Source: Cryptomeria japonica
Taxonomy: Eukaryota; Streptophyta; Pinopsida; Cupressales; Cupressaceae
Length of the DNA: 64,000 nucleotides
Direction: 5' to 3'
Assembly (NCBI RefSeq): GCF_030272615.1
Contig: NC_081411.1
Location: 214,628,654-214,692,653, forward strand
This document shows positions 26,285 through 39,295 of this stretch, piece after piece; the stretch's first letter is position 1, and the number at the start of each line of letters is the position of its first letter. The position numbers and the translations under genes were made by a program. Under the pieces are notes generated by a model, which did no database searches, was not told where the DNA came from, and saw nothing but the letters and a program-made list of their open reading frames with translations.

Positions 26285-27656
26285 TTAAGGTTTGACATGA
26301 GGCTCATAATTTGATGTTTTTGGTAAGGTCACCAGATGTGAAGAAACCAATTGATGCAAAATTATTTCAATGGGCTCCCCTAAGGGAGTATATGTACATT
26401 TTGGTTTGAAATTTTGCTGGCGTTTTTTGGGTTCCTCTTGAGGTACATTGCATCCTTGATTTGGGGGAGCAACCGTGTTATTCTTGGGTGGGGGGTTTTG
26501 TCCCACAAATCGGACCACAGGTTGTGCACTTTTGATAGTTCTAGCATCCACAACCCCGTCATTAATGATGTTTTTGTTTTTGTTCCAGAAGTTAGGCTTA
26601 TCGCTATTGAAGCACGGGCGAGGGCCATCCTTTGGGTCATTGTATATCTTGATAAACCCTTTTTTGATGAGAGCCCGCTCACATTTCAAACCCTTGGCAA
26701 TCATGTCATTGAAGGAGTCTGTGTCTTTCACGTCTAGGTGAAATTCCATTTCATCATTTAAGTTGGAAATAAATATTTCCAATATTTCTTGTTCAAGTAA
26801 CTGAAGAGCACGTCTGCTAAACACTTGACGCCATCATTGCAGAAAAACTGAAAAATAGCTCTCCTGGTTTTTGTTTAGTGTTACATAGATCAGCCATGGT
26901 GATATCACATTCAATGTTGTGTGAGTAATGTGCTAGGAACCTCTGGACTAGTTCTTTGAAGGTCCTAATGCCACCTGGTAGTCGGGAAAACCATGATGTG
27001 GTTGTTCCTTCCACAGTTTGGGGAAAGAGTCGCATTAGGTATGTGTCCTCGTATGCCACTTCTAGGCAAGCTGAATGGAATTCTCTAACATGATCTCGAG
27101 GATCTCCTTTTCCTTTATACTTTTCAAACTTAGGCGTTTCAAACCCTCGTGGAAAAGGTGGCATATGTAGAGTCTTATCAAAGGGATAGGGACAAATATC
27201 ATTAATTGAAAACTAGTTAGTGTTCACACCACTATGAAGTTGTTGGGCAAGATTTTCGACTTGTTGCCACAACATGTCTATGTCATTTGGAGGAGGAGGA
27301 GGTGGAGGATTGCCTTGATGAAGGTTGTATCTGATGTGATCGCGACCTCTTTCATCCTCATTATGACTTTGGCATTCTGATGCTTGCCTTAGTTGTGCAA
27401 CATCAAAATCATAGGGTAGTTTGGCTCCCTCTTGAGCAAGTCTTAAAAAGTGAGCATCAGCATTGCTCCTAAGTATTTCATCAAAAAGTCGATTAAAGAG
27501 AGGGTTGTGTTGTGCCCTTTCTATTGCTACAGGAGTAGGAGTAATTAGATTTTCATCATTTGGGTTTCGTCCAAGAGCTTCTTGGAATTCATTGATATTT
27601 TCCTCCTCTTCTTCCTCAATTTCCATTTGTCTAGATCTAGATCTGGTTTGAGCCAT
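26285..27656 (-). pseudogene. Ty3/Gypsy gag protein, decayed (gag A)
   Basis: ATG at 27654-27656 begins MAQTRSRSRQ, followed by an acidic run and a proline run (GNPPPPPPPNDID). After an in-frame TAG at 27213 the same frame continues with MPPFPRGFETPKFEKYKGKGDPRDH and TTTSWFSRLPGGIRTFKELVQRFLAHY. This is the Retrotrans_gag core of plant Gypsy elements. A frameshift near 26820 leads to the C-terminal part (26285-26824), ending in TYTPLGEPIEIILHQLV. No CCHC knuckle, protease, RT or integrase follows before the 26204 junction, so the element looks gag-only or is deleted for pol. Confidence 0.8.
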
Positions 27657-28159
27657 TTTGTTTACAAGTTGTTGTTGAAGTTTGGTGAAAATGATGATAA
27701 GTTGTTGATGAAATGAGAGATTTATGTTTGGTGGAGTGTTTTGCATATGGATCTCTAGCACTAAAGGTAGATGTGACCAAAGTCCTTTATTGAATTGCTT
27801 GTTGTGTTTGATTGACAATGTTTGATGTGATAAGGTTTAGAGAAATCTGAGATGTGTTACAGACTCAACTACCTAGTAATGAGAGGATTCACTCATAGAC
27901 TAGTTTTAACCTGCGTAGAAATGCCTCTTAGGATGAGTTTATCCTAGATGTCGAGACACTCTAAAAAGTGATGTATTGTGTTTGATTCAAGCAATATCGA
28001 ATAGAACTTAGGACAAAAACCTCTTGATGTTTTGAGAGTTGGAATGGATTGATGATGTGTGAATGTGATAATGGATGAAATGTTAACTTCAATAGAAACT
28101 TTGTGTTACAAAAGGAACAAACTCTTCCTCTTCTTGTTCAGGGGTTGGTGGTTCTTCCC

Positions 28160-30349
28160 TAGCTGAATTATATGTGATGCAAATGTCTGGAAAGAAGGCA
28201 GGATTGATTTTACCTCCTTTGTTCTTATGATAACTCAAAGCTCAATATTGAGTAAAAGCTCTGCGGTTTAATGACTTTTGATCAAACTCATTTGATTTCC
28301 CTTGAAGATATAGATGCATGTGATGTAAGAAGGTTTTATGAGAGACAAAGATTTGTCTATTATGATAGAAGAATTTCCTTCTTTTGATAAAAGCCTTTTG
28401 AGCTTAATGGTCTTTTCTTCAAGTTGATATGTTGATGAAGATTCTTCTTTCTCAAGATGTGAAGAATGGTCATATAGTTTGATATTTTTGTTGTTGCACT
28501 TGTTTTGGAATTTTTGTTGGTATTTTTGAAAATGTGTTGAAAATTATATGTTGGATGAATACTTGTTTTGGAATTGGATTTTTGATTTTTCTTTGACAAG
28601 AAAACAAAGCAAGCACACAAACACAAGAATGTTGCCTCAAAAAGGCACAAATAAGTGTGGGTCTAGATCAACCCAATCCTTGGACTTCTTATGACCCTTT
28701 CCTTCCAAATGTTTTTGAGTATGTTTTTTCCAAAAAGCTTGAAGTCAGCTCAGTTTATCACTGGTCTTGACACAAAATGAAGACACTTCAAACACTCTTT
28801 ATCCCTAAGGTCAAATGGCCAGTTGTGATAATTTCAGCCCACATCTTGATATTTCTTCAACTTTCATACTACATACCTTATGAATCTTGTCGTGTCAGGT
28901 AAGGATGTGACATACTAAGTCTTACACAAGCATAACAAATAGATGATCCATATGATGGGGGAGTCACCACTTTTATCAGGATATAAGTAACCTTTCAAAA
29001 AGCTATGTTTCTACTCAAGGAAATATGTATGGTGAGTATCTTGGGAGCAAAACCTTCTATGCTCTTGCAATGAACTTCTCACAAATATCCTCAATCAATA
29101 GAATGGGTGGGCTACTACATAAAGGTGTTTAGTAATTTTCTATGTCTTTGGACATAAGTTCATTCTGCAGTGACTCACTTAAGAGCCTTGTAACTTGAGG
29201 TGAGGCCCATTTGTCCTTTCGGCTAGTTACACTATAGGAACAGCTATACCCAAGGCTACAACTTTCACTCACACCTGATTTCTATAGTGGCTCGAAGGAT
29301 TTACCGTACGAGGTCGTTCCCAAGAGTGATGTGTCTCTTGGCAGGCCTCTATTAAAAATAGAAACTTTGACTTTTATTAACACTTTTCTCTTGCACCTAA
29401 GACCACGAAAGCCAAGGGAGAGGATAGTGTGTGTTAAAAGTAGGACCACTCGACAAACTCTTTTGCACAAGTGTGTCAAACACAAAAGACACTTGTTCTT
29501 TTTAACTTGTCATTGCAATGGTGATCTAACTATTTGGAGATGTTGCTCCAACAGCCATGGTGTTCTTTTTATCCTTCAAAGGCAATATGTTGAGTAAACT
29601 AGGAAAAATGAAATCTTGGTCAACTTAATGAAAAAGCATGTTTGCTTGAAGTAAATCACTTTTGAAAAATGAAACAAGTTGATTATTCTTTTTATTTGCC
29701 CAAAAACAAAGTGTGGATTGTGATTTTTAACTTGAGTTGGTGCAAGGAAATCAAAATTTGTTTGGTTGAGTTTTAGGCACCAAAATGAAGTGTTCAAGTT
29801 GCCTATCTTGCATGAAAAACAAAGTTTGTTGTGATATTTAAAGCACCAAGTGAAAATTTTGATTTTTAAGCACCAAATGAAGTGTTTAAGTTTGTTTTAA
29901 CTTGCAATAAAATCAAGAAAAGGGAATTTCTAAAATTTTAAGCAATAAAATGGGTTAGTTCAAACTTGCATAGGAAACGAAGAGTCAGTAAAATCCGAAT
30001 ACATGGTGGGCCTCTACAAGCCTAAGACAAATTAATTTTTTGGTTACAAGGCATTTTTTTACAATGCTTTGTTACAATAGCACTACTCTATGTGAGAACA
30101 AAAGTGCTACTTAACACAAAAGCACGATAGTAATGACAAAGGCGCTAAACTAATTTTTTATACATAAAGTCAAAAGTGCTAAAAAGGGAACAAAAGCGCT
30201 ATACTAGAGACAACAAGGCTAAGTTTTGGACAATAGCGCTAAAAGACCAAATTACAATAGCGCTAAAGCATGAACAAAGCGTCGAAGCGCGACCTGTGTG
30301 TCAAGTAAAATAGTAAAAAAGTTAGTTTTTTCAAAAAGTTGTTCTTCGA
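28160..30349 (-). other. Leader region of the Gypsy-like element, non-coding
   Basis: Between the gag start and the putative LTR at 30370 there is about 2.5 kb with no coding signature. If the LTR call is right, this is an unusually long leader. Near 29750-29890 the motif gcaccaaatgaagtgt/c recurs a few times. Confidence 0.4.
30072..30272. repeat. Degenerate array of AGCGCTA motifs
   Basis: About nine units spaced roughly 15-30 bp are variants of acaaaAGCGCTAaa (for example aatagcactac, aaaagtgctac, aaggcgctaaa, aaaagcgctat, and aatagcgctaaa twice). The core AGCGCT is self-complementary. It lies just inside the putative 5' LTR of the minus-strand element. Confidence 0.7.
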
Positions 30350-30369
30350 TTCATGTCGGGTTCACCAAA

Positions 30370-32146
30370 TGATGCTCTGCAAAATGGGGTTATGTTAGAC
30401 AAAAACCTATGGTTGTATAACACATAAGAAGCACAAGAAACAAAGATAAATGTTAGTGTTAATCAACCAAAGACTAATCTAAGCAGTCATACCAAGAGAG
30501 ACACTAAAAACAGAATGAAGCATTTAACTATGAAAATAAATGCAAGAAGACATCTCCAAATGTCCTCTACCATGCTTGTAGCTCCTCCTCCCTTGTTCCT
30601 CTCCTCTCCAAGTTCCAAATTAGTGTAGCTCTCAGTAGCCTTTTGCACTATGGATGCCTTATAGAGGTTCAAGATTGAAAGATGATTAATCTAAAATGTT
30701 ATGCAAATGTGAACAAGAGCTAAAATAAGAGATTATCTAACTAGCTAGTGTTGACTTAAAAACAAAAGAGTGAATATGATTTATTTATACTAAATGCTCT
30801 CTAAAAATGGCTATAATGTAAATGCTTGAGAATGCTAGAGGATTTGAAAATGAGGAATGTGAGCTCTCTTTATAGGTAAAATGGAGCAATGGATGGTTGA
30901 GATTGAGTAATCTCAACAAGGGTGAGGATTGAATGATATTCAATCCATGTGAGGGCTTTCAACCCAATCCCAGGATGACAAGTGTCAACATGAGATGGTT
31001 TGAGAGGAGAGGGAAGAAGAATTAAATGCTTGACATGACTTGAGGGTTAACTTGGGAGGTAAGGTTAAGGCTGGGTTGAGTGAATAAATTCATTATTCAA
31101 AGAATATTGATTTTATCCAATGGATAAACTCTTGTGCAAGAGTTAGTGAGGATAACCATGGTCAAAGCAATAAATACTTGAGGAGAAACATGGGTTACAA
31201 GAGGGTTGAGTTAGGGGTCAAAGTCCCTAACCATCAGTGCAAGTGGATTTAACCATAAATGGTCATGTAAGAGCCTTTAATGGTTTGGAAGCCTTTAGAG
31301 GCTAACCATTTTAAGAATTAAAGCCTTAAATGTCTTTCAAAGGCTTCAAGGGCTTTAAGAAGTGACTCCAAGTTGCTTAGGAATATGACAATATTTAGGT
31401 TATGGATTAGGCTAATTAGGAAGGGGTTAGAAGAATCTAGAAGGGGGTTAGGATTGCAAGTGGGTTTTGTAGGAGAATGCAAGTGGGAGGAATTTTGGGA
31501 TTTTCAATTAAAATAAAATCATTTATTTCAATGAAATGGTGTAATTTGCATTTGGATAGATATTTAAATAAATATTAATTTATTTAAATGTGAATGTGAA
31601 TTTTGGATTTTATTTAAATAAATCTTAATTTATTTATATGAGAAAAATGAAGATGAAGCATTTAAATGCTTGAAGACTTTAAGGGAAACCATTAAAGGCT
31701 TAAGAAGAGTCTAGAAGGAAGCCATTGAGTTTGAAGACTTTAAGGGAAACCATTAAAGGCTTGAGAAGACTCTAGAGGAAGCCATTAAGTTTGAAGACTT
31801 TAAGGGAAGCCATTAAAGGTTTCAAGTGGGTGAGGATAAATAGGATTTTAAATAAATTATTTATTTATTTAAAATAGTTGTGCAACTTGCATTTGTAGGA
31901 AAATACAAGTGGGTGGAGGATAAAGGTGATTTAATTAAACAAATATGATTTATTTATTTAAATAATGGTCTGAATTTGGTTAAGTGAATTAAATCAAATA
32001 AATTGAATAATTTATTTAATTAATAGGAGAAGAGGGTTAAGGTAAATTAATTAAATATTAATTTAATTAATTATTCATTGATGGTTAAATAATAAAATAA
32101 ATACTAAATATTTATTTAATTAAGTGGACAAATTTATGTGACTACA
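30370..32146 (-). mobile_element. Putative Gypsy-like 5' LTR (minus strand)
   Basis: On the minus strand this block begins TGTAGTCACATAAAT (32146 downward) and ends GAGCATCA at 30370, that is TG...CA. It is followed by ttggtgaacccgacatgaat, a candidate primer-binding site whose tRNA I cannot identify. The gag frame lies downstream in the same orientation. A TATA-like tacctataaag is on the minus strand near 30875. The second LTR of the pair has not been identified with confidence, so the boundaries are provisional. Confidence 0.45.
31671..31820. repeat. Minisatellite, ~60-bp units
   Basis: Three units start at about 31671, 31732 and 31792. Each has tgaagactttaaggga(a/g), ccattaaagg and, in the first two, gaggaagccatt or its variant. 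It lies within the putative LTR. Confidence 0.85.
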
Positions 32147-32379
32147 AAAATATATTGTGTGAAATACTTTGAAAATAAGTTTTTATAAAGCATTTTTAGG
32201 ATGGAGCCATCCTTATGCATTGTTAAACCATCAACTCTAACAGCTAATATTAGAGTTATGAGGTTTGAAACCATTTAAAAGAAGAAATATCCACATGCAC
32301 GAGTTACTTAAAAGAGCCAGTATAAATATAAAATAATAATAGAAAATATTTTGTGAGAGTGAAAGTAGTAGTAGGTGCC

Positions 32380-33935
32380 CATCTAGGGTTTCAATAGGGA
32401 GAATGGAGGAAACCTATGAAGGGGATGATGATGGCGAGAGGGTGACCCCATTTAGGGGGTTTATGATCCTCCTCCCTCTTGCTCTGGTGCTCTCCTGTTT
32501 TGGGTCTTCCACTTTGGGTGCGATGGATTCACTTCTTTCACTCATTGTCTTGGGTGCTACAACTTTTTTGTCCTAGGAAATATGGCTCGTAGATGTTGGA
32601 GAAACTATGTCGCCAGGCTAGGATACCAAATGGAGTGGATAGGGAGTGAGAGAGCGAGATCGGTTAGGGTTTCTAGAGTTGGAGGTGCAGGGGTTGGGGA
32701 AGATGATGATGCTATGGATGATGGTGTGATCCCCCACTTCTCACTATCTCTTTATGCAGCTGTTTGGGACCCAGATGGTTGCAAATTTTTTGAATTTATG
32801 ATTGTTGGTTGGAGTTTGAAGCTGCAGGGGATCTCTGTTATGGAGGCCTGCGTGCCTTTGTTTTGTTTTCTCTATGGGTTCCTTTTTACTATGTTTGAAA
32901 ATACCTCACTTTCCATGTCTTATGTAAGAGGTTCCTTGTTGTTTTGCAGGATGTCTTTTTTCATCTATTCTCAGCCCATCCTATTGAGGGGGACCATTCC
33001 TCTATTATGGGGAAGTGTTGGGTGAGCTTGATGGGATGGATCCTAGTAGGGGTTTTGTTAGCCCTTTTTCTTAAGGCTGGTGTGCCTTTATATCTTTCCT
33101 TGTTGTTGGATCTCTCTCCTATTTCTCCTATAGAGGTGGAGAGCTTAGTGGAGTCTATTTGCAGGCTTTCTGATTATATCAGGCCTCTTCATTTTTGTAA
33201 GGTTGTGGGTGGCTTTTCAAAACCCAGTTGTCCAACAAAGCTTCACTATGCCTTCTTTTGGTCATTGGATTTTAGCTTGTGGCTAGTAGATTGGATATCT
33301 TTGTGGATTATCTCTCTCCTTTCAACCCCTATGGAGGTGGGTCACTATCCTATAGAGGTGGAAGGGATTTGTATTGTTAAAGGTGCGATCAGATTCTATG
33401 GGATTGTTGGTTGGTTCTTGGTGGTTTTGGGAGCCATTTTAAAACCCAAATAGTAGGTTAAGGGAGCCTCTCAAAACCCCCTTGCTTTTGTCTGGCTAGA
33501 TGCTAACAGTTTTGAAGGGCCTAGCTTAGATTGTGATTGTTTTTGGTTAAGGGCCAGGTAAGTCTTTTGCTGCCTATTTTTTCTATATGTGGGTAGGGGA
33601 ACCCAGAAAAATCTTGATGTATGGATAAGGGAGTCTATCAACTTCATCTAAATATTTATTTTGTGTTGCCAGTAGGTTTTGTAATGATATTCTTTTAGTT
33701 TGGCTAGCTTATTTATGCTTGTGGCTATGTTGGCTTTTGGTTGGCACTAACTAGATTTGTTGTAGTGGTCTGCTGTTTTAATTTACCTATCTTTTTTTGG
33801 TAGAAGTCTCATTGTAGGTTCTAGATCCTGGTAATTTTTTAGTGTTTCAAGTCCCTTCAAAACCTATTGTATGGGGTTTCGGGTCCCCCTCAAAACCTAT
33901 TTTTCCCTTAATAAAAAATAATAAAAAATCTTACA
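32380..33935 (+). other. Unassigned GC-richer segment with TTAATAAAAA-type end
   Basis: This segment is less AT-rich than its surroundings and has overlapping plus-strand open frames (32582-33025, 32944-33453) with no domain I recognise. It ends with cccttaataaaaaataataa, like the tail of some plant LINEs or SINEs, so it may be a truncated non-LTR element. I see no RT or endonuclease motif. A gene fragment cannot be excluded. Confidence 0.3.
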
Positions 33936-34620
33936 AAATAATATAACATAAAGAATAAGAAAAGTAGTAATCTTATATTTAAATGATCTTTTTTGAACAA
34001 CATAGTTATAATAAAATAATAATTAATATAATCCCTTTGACAACATTTTTCAAAAATATTAGACTATTTTACTAAAATATACACCCACAATTTTGGATAG
34101 ACACTCCACTCATTTGTTGTTTGGTTGAGAAAACTTTAAAAGAATGATGTTTTCAATAGTCTCCTTGCCGACCAGAAATGGTCGTGTTAAGTCCATGTGG
34201 GCCTTCCTCTCAACAACAAGTTCTAGGAAAGCACATCATGGCCCCATGTTCCTAATTAAGCAATAAATAAAGTAGATTGGTATTGAGTCCCTTGAGGAGA
34301 AGCTCAAATGGGATTATATATAGTGTAAGATAATAATTCTAATACAAACCTTTAGTAGTAATACAAATGTGAGATGGAGCAGAGTTGTAAAACAAAGCTC
34401 CATGGATTAAAACTATTATCTTCTTAGGGAAAAGATAATTATGAGGAGATAAATCGACATGAATGCCTGCCACACGACTTTCTCGGGCTAGGTAAATTTC
34501 TTAGGAAAAAAATGAAACTATATTTGGATGGAGGCCAAATTTTTGTTTTGCTCAAGAACTCCAAACACCTTATCTAGGAGTAAAAATTTTGTGAACAAAG
34601 ATCCAATAATCCCTAATAAA
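33936..34620. other. Intergenic DNA, nothing recognised
   Basis: AT-rich, no coding or repeat signature that I can support. Confidence 0.4.
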
Positions 34621-34624
34621 AAAT

Positions 34625-35131
34625 GAGATCCAACAATCTCTAATTTAGTTCAAACGAGATGAACTTGATAGAGAAAAAAAAGGATTTCTAGTACAAATAG
34701 GCTGTGGTGGTTTTGGGATTGTTTACCATGTAAGTTCCTTGGGAAATCATTGTTAATTATAGTATTAAACACATGATAACCTAATTATGTGTAAACATAT
34801 TTTATAAAGAGAAATTTGTTTGGTAAAAAAAAAATTAGCAGCTAAGGTCTCATATAGTGAAAGATGTCGAGGTCTAATACCATATTTTGTTCTACTTTCT
34901 AAAGGGAATTTTGTCTAATGGAAGACACATGGCAGTGAAGGTTTTGAGAAAAGAAAGTCTTCAAGGAAAAGTAGAGTGGATGAATGAGTTGAACATTCTA
35001 AGCAAGCTTAACCATAGAAACATTTTGACACTTGTGGGATATTGCTTTGAAGAATTTATGATACTATATGATTGTATGGCACGAAGCTTATGAAGCTCCA
35101 TTTTTGGTAAGTAGCCAATGCAATTTTTTCA
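34625..35131 (+). pseudogene. Relic of the cluster's kinase (exons 6-7)
   Basis: 34625-34729 reads EIQQSLI-stop-FKRDEL...QIGCGGFGIVYH and ends at a preserved GT donor. It aligns with [14 protein letters not shown]...[12 protein letters not shown] of the minus-strand gene at 51896-55008. After a short intron, 34915-35131 reads GILSNGRHMAVKVLRKESL and HRNILTLVGYCFE, then degenerates (stops at 35092 and near 35114) around SIFG...PMQFF, matching [12 protein letters not shown]. The kinase stops there, before the catalytic loop. A matching downstream piece is at 39296-39385. Confidence 0.85.
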
Positions 35132-35139
35132 CTTATCTG

Positions 35140-38100
35140 TTTTTATGTGATTGAAGGTTTTATCTTGACAATATAAATATGTTTAACCACCATATGCAAA
35201 AGAAACATAGATGTTTATTGACTAGCCAACATGATTCAACATCTTATTGGACATAATAAGAGGAGTCGTGTTTCTCAAAATGGTGCAGGTGTGCACATAA
35301 TGCACAAAGACAACAAGCCAACTGACTGTTTGAAATTATTGTTGCTCGAGTCAAGTCTACATGTAAGTCTTCACCTACCTATCAGGAGAGCTATAACAAA
35401 CAACCTGGAGAAGATTTGGTTGGGATCTCCATCACAACAACTCCTAATTGCAATGAGTTTTTTGAATTTGAATTTGGGGAGAATTTTGAGTGGACAACAA
35501 ATAGACAAAAAGAGAGAACATTCTCTAGTCAGTGAGTTCGGTCCAGTTAGTAGAGAGAGATACTAACATACTAACCCACTAACATACTAACCCATAGTAA
35601 ATCATGCATGTTAGTGGGTTAGTATGTTAGTGGTTTTTCTCTTCTTTTCTTTCTGTTAGTTACATTGCATGGTGAATTTCTCTCGCATTACATCATGGAC
35701 CTTATAGGTCTTTTACATAATTTTTACATGCGATCATTCTTGTCTTTTACAATAAGATAAAATATACATGATAATTACATAAAAATTTATCTGGAATCTC
35801 TTATTTTCTTTGTCTCCGGATGTGTCACCTCTGTTGTCCTAGATAACCTCCACTCGCAAACCAGATGACGGACATATGACCTAGGCATTTCATCTGCCCA
35901 ACCAAATGAAGGATAAGCTTCTCGATGCTCTTGATAAGCTCTCGTCCCTCATAATGAAGTATCCTAGCAAGACGATACCAACTAGCAGGAAAGGAACCTA
36001 TACATTCATGTAAAACTAACAACCCATCTTGGTTGAACTAACTACATGTGTTATGGCAGGGAGAAAAATAAATAATTATGATGGTCATCATTACCCTATT
36101 GGGGAGGTGAAGAAAAATCACCCTTCCCTGGTTAGCCCATAAACAAGCACCCTGTTCCATAAGCATCCCGCATAGACACAAAATTTAACCCTCCCTAGAT
36201 TAATATCAAAAATAATATTTATTAAAATTATTATTGTTTTAATTTTTCCTTTCCCATATTAATTTTGTTATTTCTCATTTATAGAAATAATTCATTGTAC
36301 TCTTGTATATTTATATCTACATATATTCTTATAATACTTTATTTTTCTATCACTTTGTAATCTAAAACCCTCTCGTAGGTAGAATTTTTCTAGTCAAATT
36401 TAATAATTTTTCCCTTTACCATATTTGGTATTCCCAATTATAACTTAATTACTAGCAATCCCATTAACCCAAATAAATTATAAAGTTAAAGAATAAGGCT
36501 AGCCGATATTATAGAATTCAAATAGAATTAAGAAAATGTGAATAACTCACCCTTCTCAAGCAATCCATTGGGTTGTTATCAAATAGAGTTTTCTAAAAAC
36601 ACATCTTTAGCAAAAAGTAAAAGAAAATAAAACTAACTACTATCTATGTTCTTTTTTGATTTGTGTTAGGCAAACTAGAGGATGAGGGCGTAAAGAATGA
36701 GGAATACGTGGAAAGAAGAGGAAAAAGTGAAAGCGCTGAAGGACTTTGGGCTGAGGATTGTTAGGATTAAGAAATGAATTAAAAGAACAGAGAAAACAGA
36801 ATTATAAATTCACAATAAAGACAAATGAGACACACAGATTTATCATGGTTCAACAATCGCCTACGTCCGCACTTAAATCAGGGGAATAAATATATTAATA
36901 ACCAAGTCTGGTTTGTACACACACAACTACAAGCAGCTCCAGAATTCATTCCTACAAATGATATGCAATTAGCTCTTAAAGAGCTTACAAGGAGAAGTTG
37001 TTGAAGAGCCAAGAGTTTTGGTAGCAAAAGGAAGGAGTCTGTTGGACTTCACTTCCAAAAAGGGTTACCCAAGGAGATGTTAGACGTTGAATTCTGCAAA
37101 AAAAAAAATTGCCCTGCCCACCTTCCCCTTCCCCACCTTGATTTCAACTTGCTATTGCTGAAGTGAAGTAGGGAGAGGGAGGCGTTGGAAGTGAAGTAGA
37201 GAGAAGGGTGTGGGAGTTCGAACTCTCCCAGCCCCAAACACCATGCCTCAACATATCACCCCCTCCTTTCAATATGTAATTTCTTGTAGATAGAGAAACT
37301 GAAAATGATTTCCCTATTGCTAGAGCAAACAAAATCTAACTAAATGCATGGTGAAGGAGGCTGAAAAAGGTGTGGGAAATAAAGAGGATAGCCTAGAGTG
37401 GTTGAAGAGATAAAACGTGGAGGAGAGTAGAGGGGTAATCAAACATACATCCATATTATTTGTTGATAAAAAAGTTCAATTTAAACCAATCTCCTAATCA
37501 ACAATTTAATAATGGTCAAAATCTGAAAGAAACCAATGAGGGTGTTTGACAATACAATTTCCAGCTAGTCAACTTGAGAAAGAACCCAGTTGCAAGGAAA
37601 GGAGAGAATGTGATGAATATTTGCAGCTAGTTGCCTCCTTCCGAGTTGATATGATGAACACTCCTATTGGAAATCAATCTCAACAAGAATGAAGAAGGCA
37701 AGAAAATAATTGGATGCCAAAATAGGTCAATAGTCCCTATATATATAAATATTAAGGCTAAGTTCCAAGATAATGCATGAAGAATGCATGATTTGAAAAT
37801 AATTTAATATTAAGCTTTAAAAATAAAAATTACAACTTATAATTTTAATTGCATGATATTGTTTTATTTAAAAATTGAGAAATATTTAGATAATTAAATT
37901 CTAATTTAATTACAATTTAAATGTAATTTTTTTTTACAAATTTCATATCTCATGCATTGAGTTTTTTTGAAAATAGATTAATTTCACATGATTATATTTT
38001 TAATTAGTGTTAATTATCTTATAAATTTACAATTTGTCTTTTTTGTATATCCACGTAGGTAAATATAAATAGTTGCAAAATCAATTATATTTTAATAATT

Positions 38101-39290
38101 TAACTCTTTAATAAATTATTTTATCTATTAGTTTAATTCTTTAAATATAGCATATGTGCATGTCAAAATTTTAATTTAAAATTGTAATTTATAAATCTTG
38201 ATTTTATATTTTTAATATTTCACTATCAAATATTATATTTTTCATAATTAATTATTATTAATTTCTTTAATTAATCACTTTATTAATTTATTTTAACTTT
38301 TGAATAATCATATTTCAATAATTCAATTAAATTCTAGCATTGATCTATATATTTTGTAATTTAATTATCGAATAATCTATTATTACATTTTAATTATTAA
38401 GTTCTTCAATAAATTTATTTTTAAATTCCTAAATTTAATTTATTAATTTTTATCCAATTGGTTTTTTTTTTTTTTTGCACAGGGTTGCAATCCTTAGGTC
38501 ACTACTAGCAGGCTAGAAAACCCCTCCTCGGTCATATTTCTGCCTTCAATGATTAACCTACAACCACCTTATGCTCGGCAAAAAGTCGTCAGATCACACT
38601 ATCAAAAATGTATTACATCATTATCACATAAAAGAATTAATAACGTTAAGCATCATAACTAAACAACATAAATCATCATCATTAAATAATGACATTATAG
38701 TACTATACATCATCATAAAAGTAACTAATCATCATCAACAACATAATACCATCTAACATCATTAATAATCTAATTAAGTCATCACGTGCAAAATGTCAAC
38801 AGTTTCAGTATCCGTAGGGGTCATATGAAATAAATCTAACTATGATCTGAATCGAGTCGTGACACAACATATCAGAAAGAGAAATGTAGCTTGAAAGTGA
38901 GTGCAGAGAATTTAGTTAACAGCAGCAGCTTGTGTGCATTTGTGTGCATTTTGTCAGTAGAGCAAGATAGCTCTGTATGGTCTGTTAGTAAAGTAGTGAT
39001 TGCTCCACTATGTGTAGCTCCAAGTGAGCATTTGGTTTGTAGTGAGCTCAAAGAAGCTCCATGTTTTGTATGTTTGTATGGAGCTCCTGATCGCTGGCAG
39101 TAATTTGTAATCAGTAGATTTTGTGTTTAGCTTGTTTTGTATTTTGTAAATCATTTCCAGCTCAATTGAAATATCAAGTTTGCATGTCTCCTTATGTGTT
39201 TTGAATTAATTTTCTGTGGATTTGTTCCCAATTGTTTAGAGATTGAGAGAGCAATCTCTGTGCGTTTGTGGGTTCGCCCAACTTGAAGAT
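35140..39290. other. 4.1-kb insertion-like segment separating two kinase relics
   Basis: No protein domain is recognised. It contains a 24-bp-arm hairpin (35562-35631), a stretch at 36780-36890 with catggttcaacaatcgcctacgtcc, a phrase common in plant LTR elements, very AT-rich DNA (37740-38460) and a trinucleotide-rich patch (catcat, 38620-38770). At 38890-39290 is LTR-like sequence ending agagagcaatctctgtgcg. Since flanking pieces belong to consecutive parts of one kinase exon, this segment is probably inserted transposon DNA. Confidence 0.4.
35562..35631. repeat. Perfect hairpin, 24-bp arms
   Basis: 35562-35585 (actaacatactaacccacta + acat) is exactly the reverse complement of 35608-35631, with a 22-base loop. 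Left of the loop, actaac/catactaaccca repeats within the arm. Confidence 0.9.
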
Positions 39291-39295
39291 TTTGT

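Noticed and set aside
30350-30369. ttggtgaacccgacatg as a firm primer-binding site
   Set aside because: Position is right but I cannot match it to a known tRNA 3' end, so it is only mentioned under the LTR entry.
32582-33453. Two overlapping open frames as a possible membrane protein gene
   Set aside because: Hydrophobic composition is explained by T-rich DNA, no domain or splice structure seen, and the segment ends like a non-LTR element tail.
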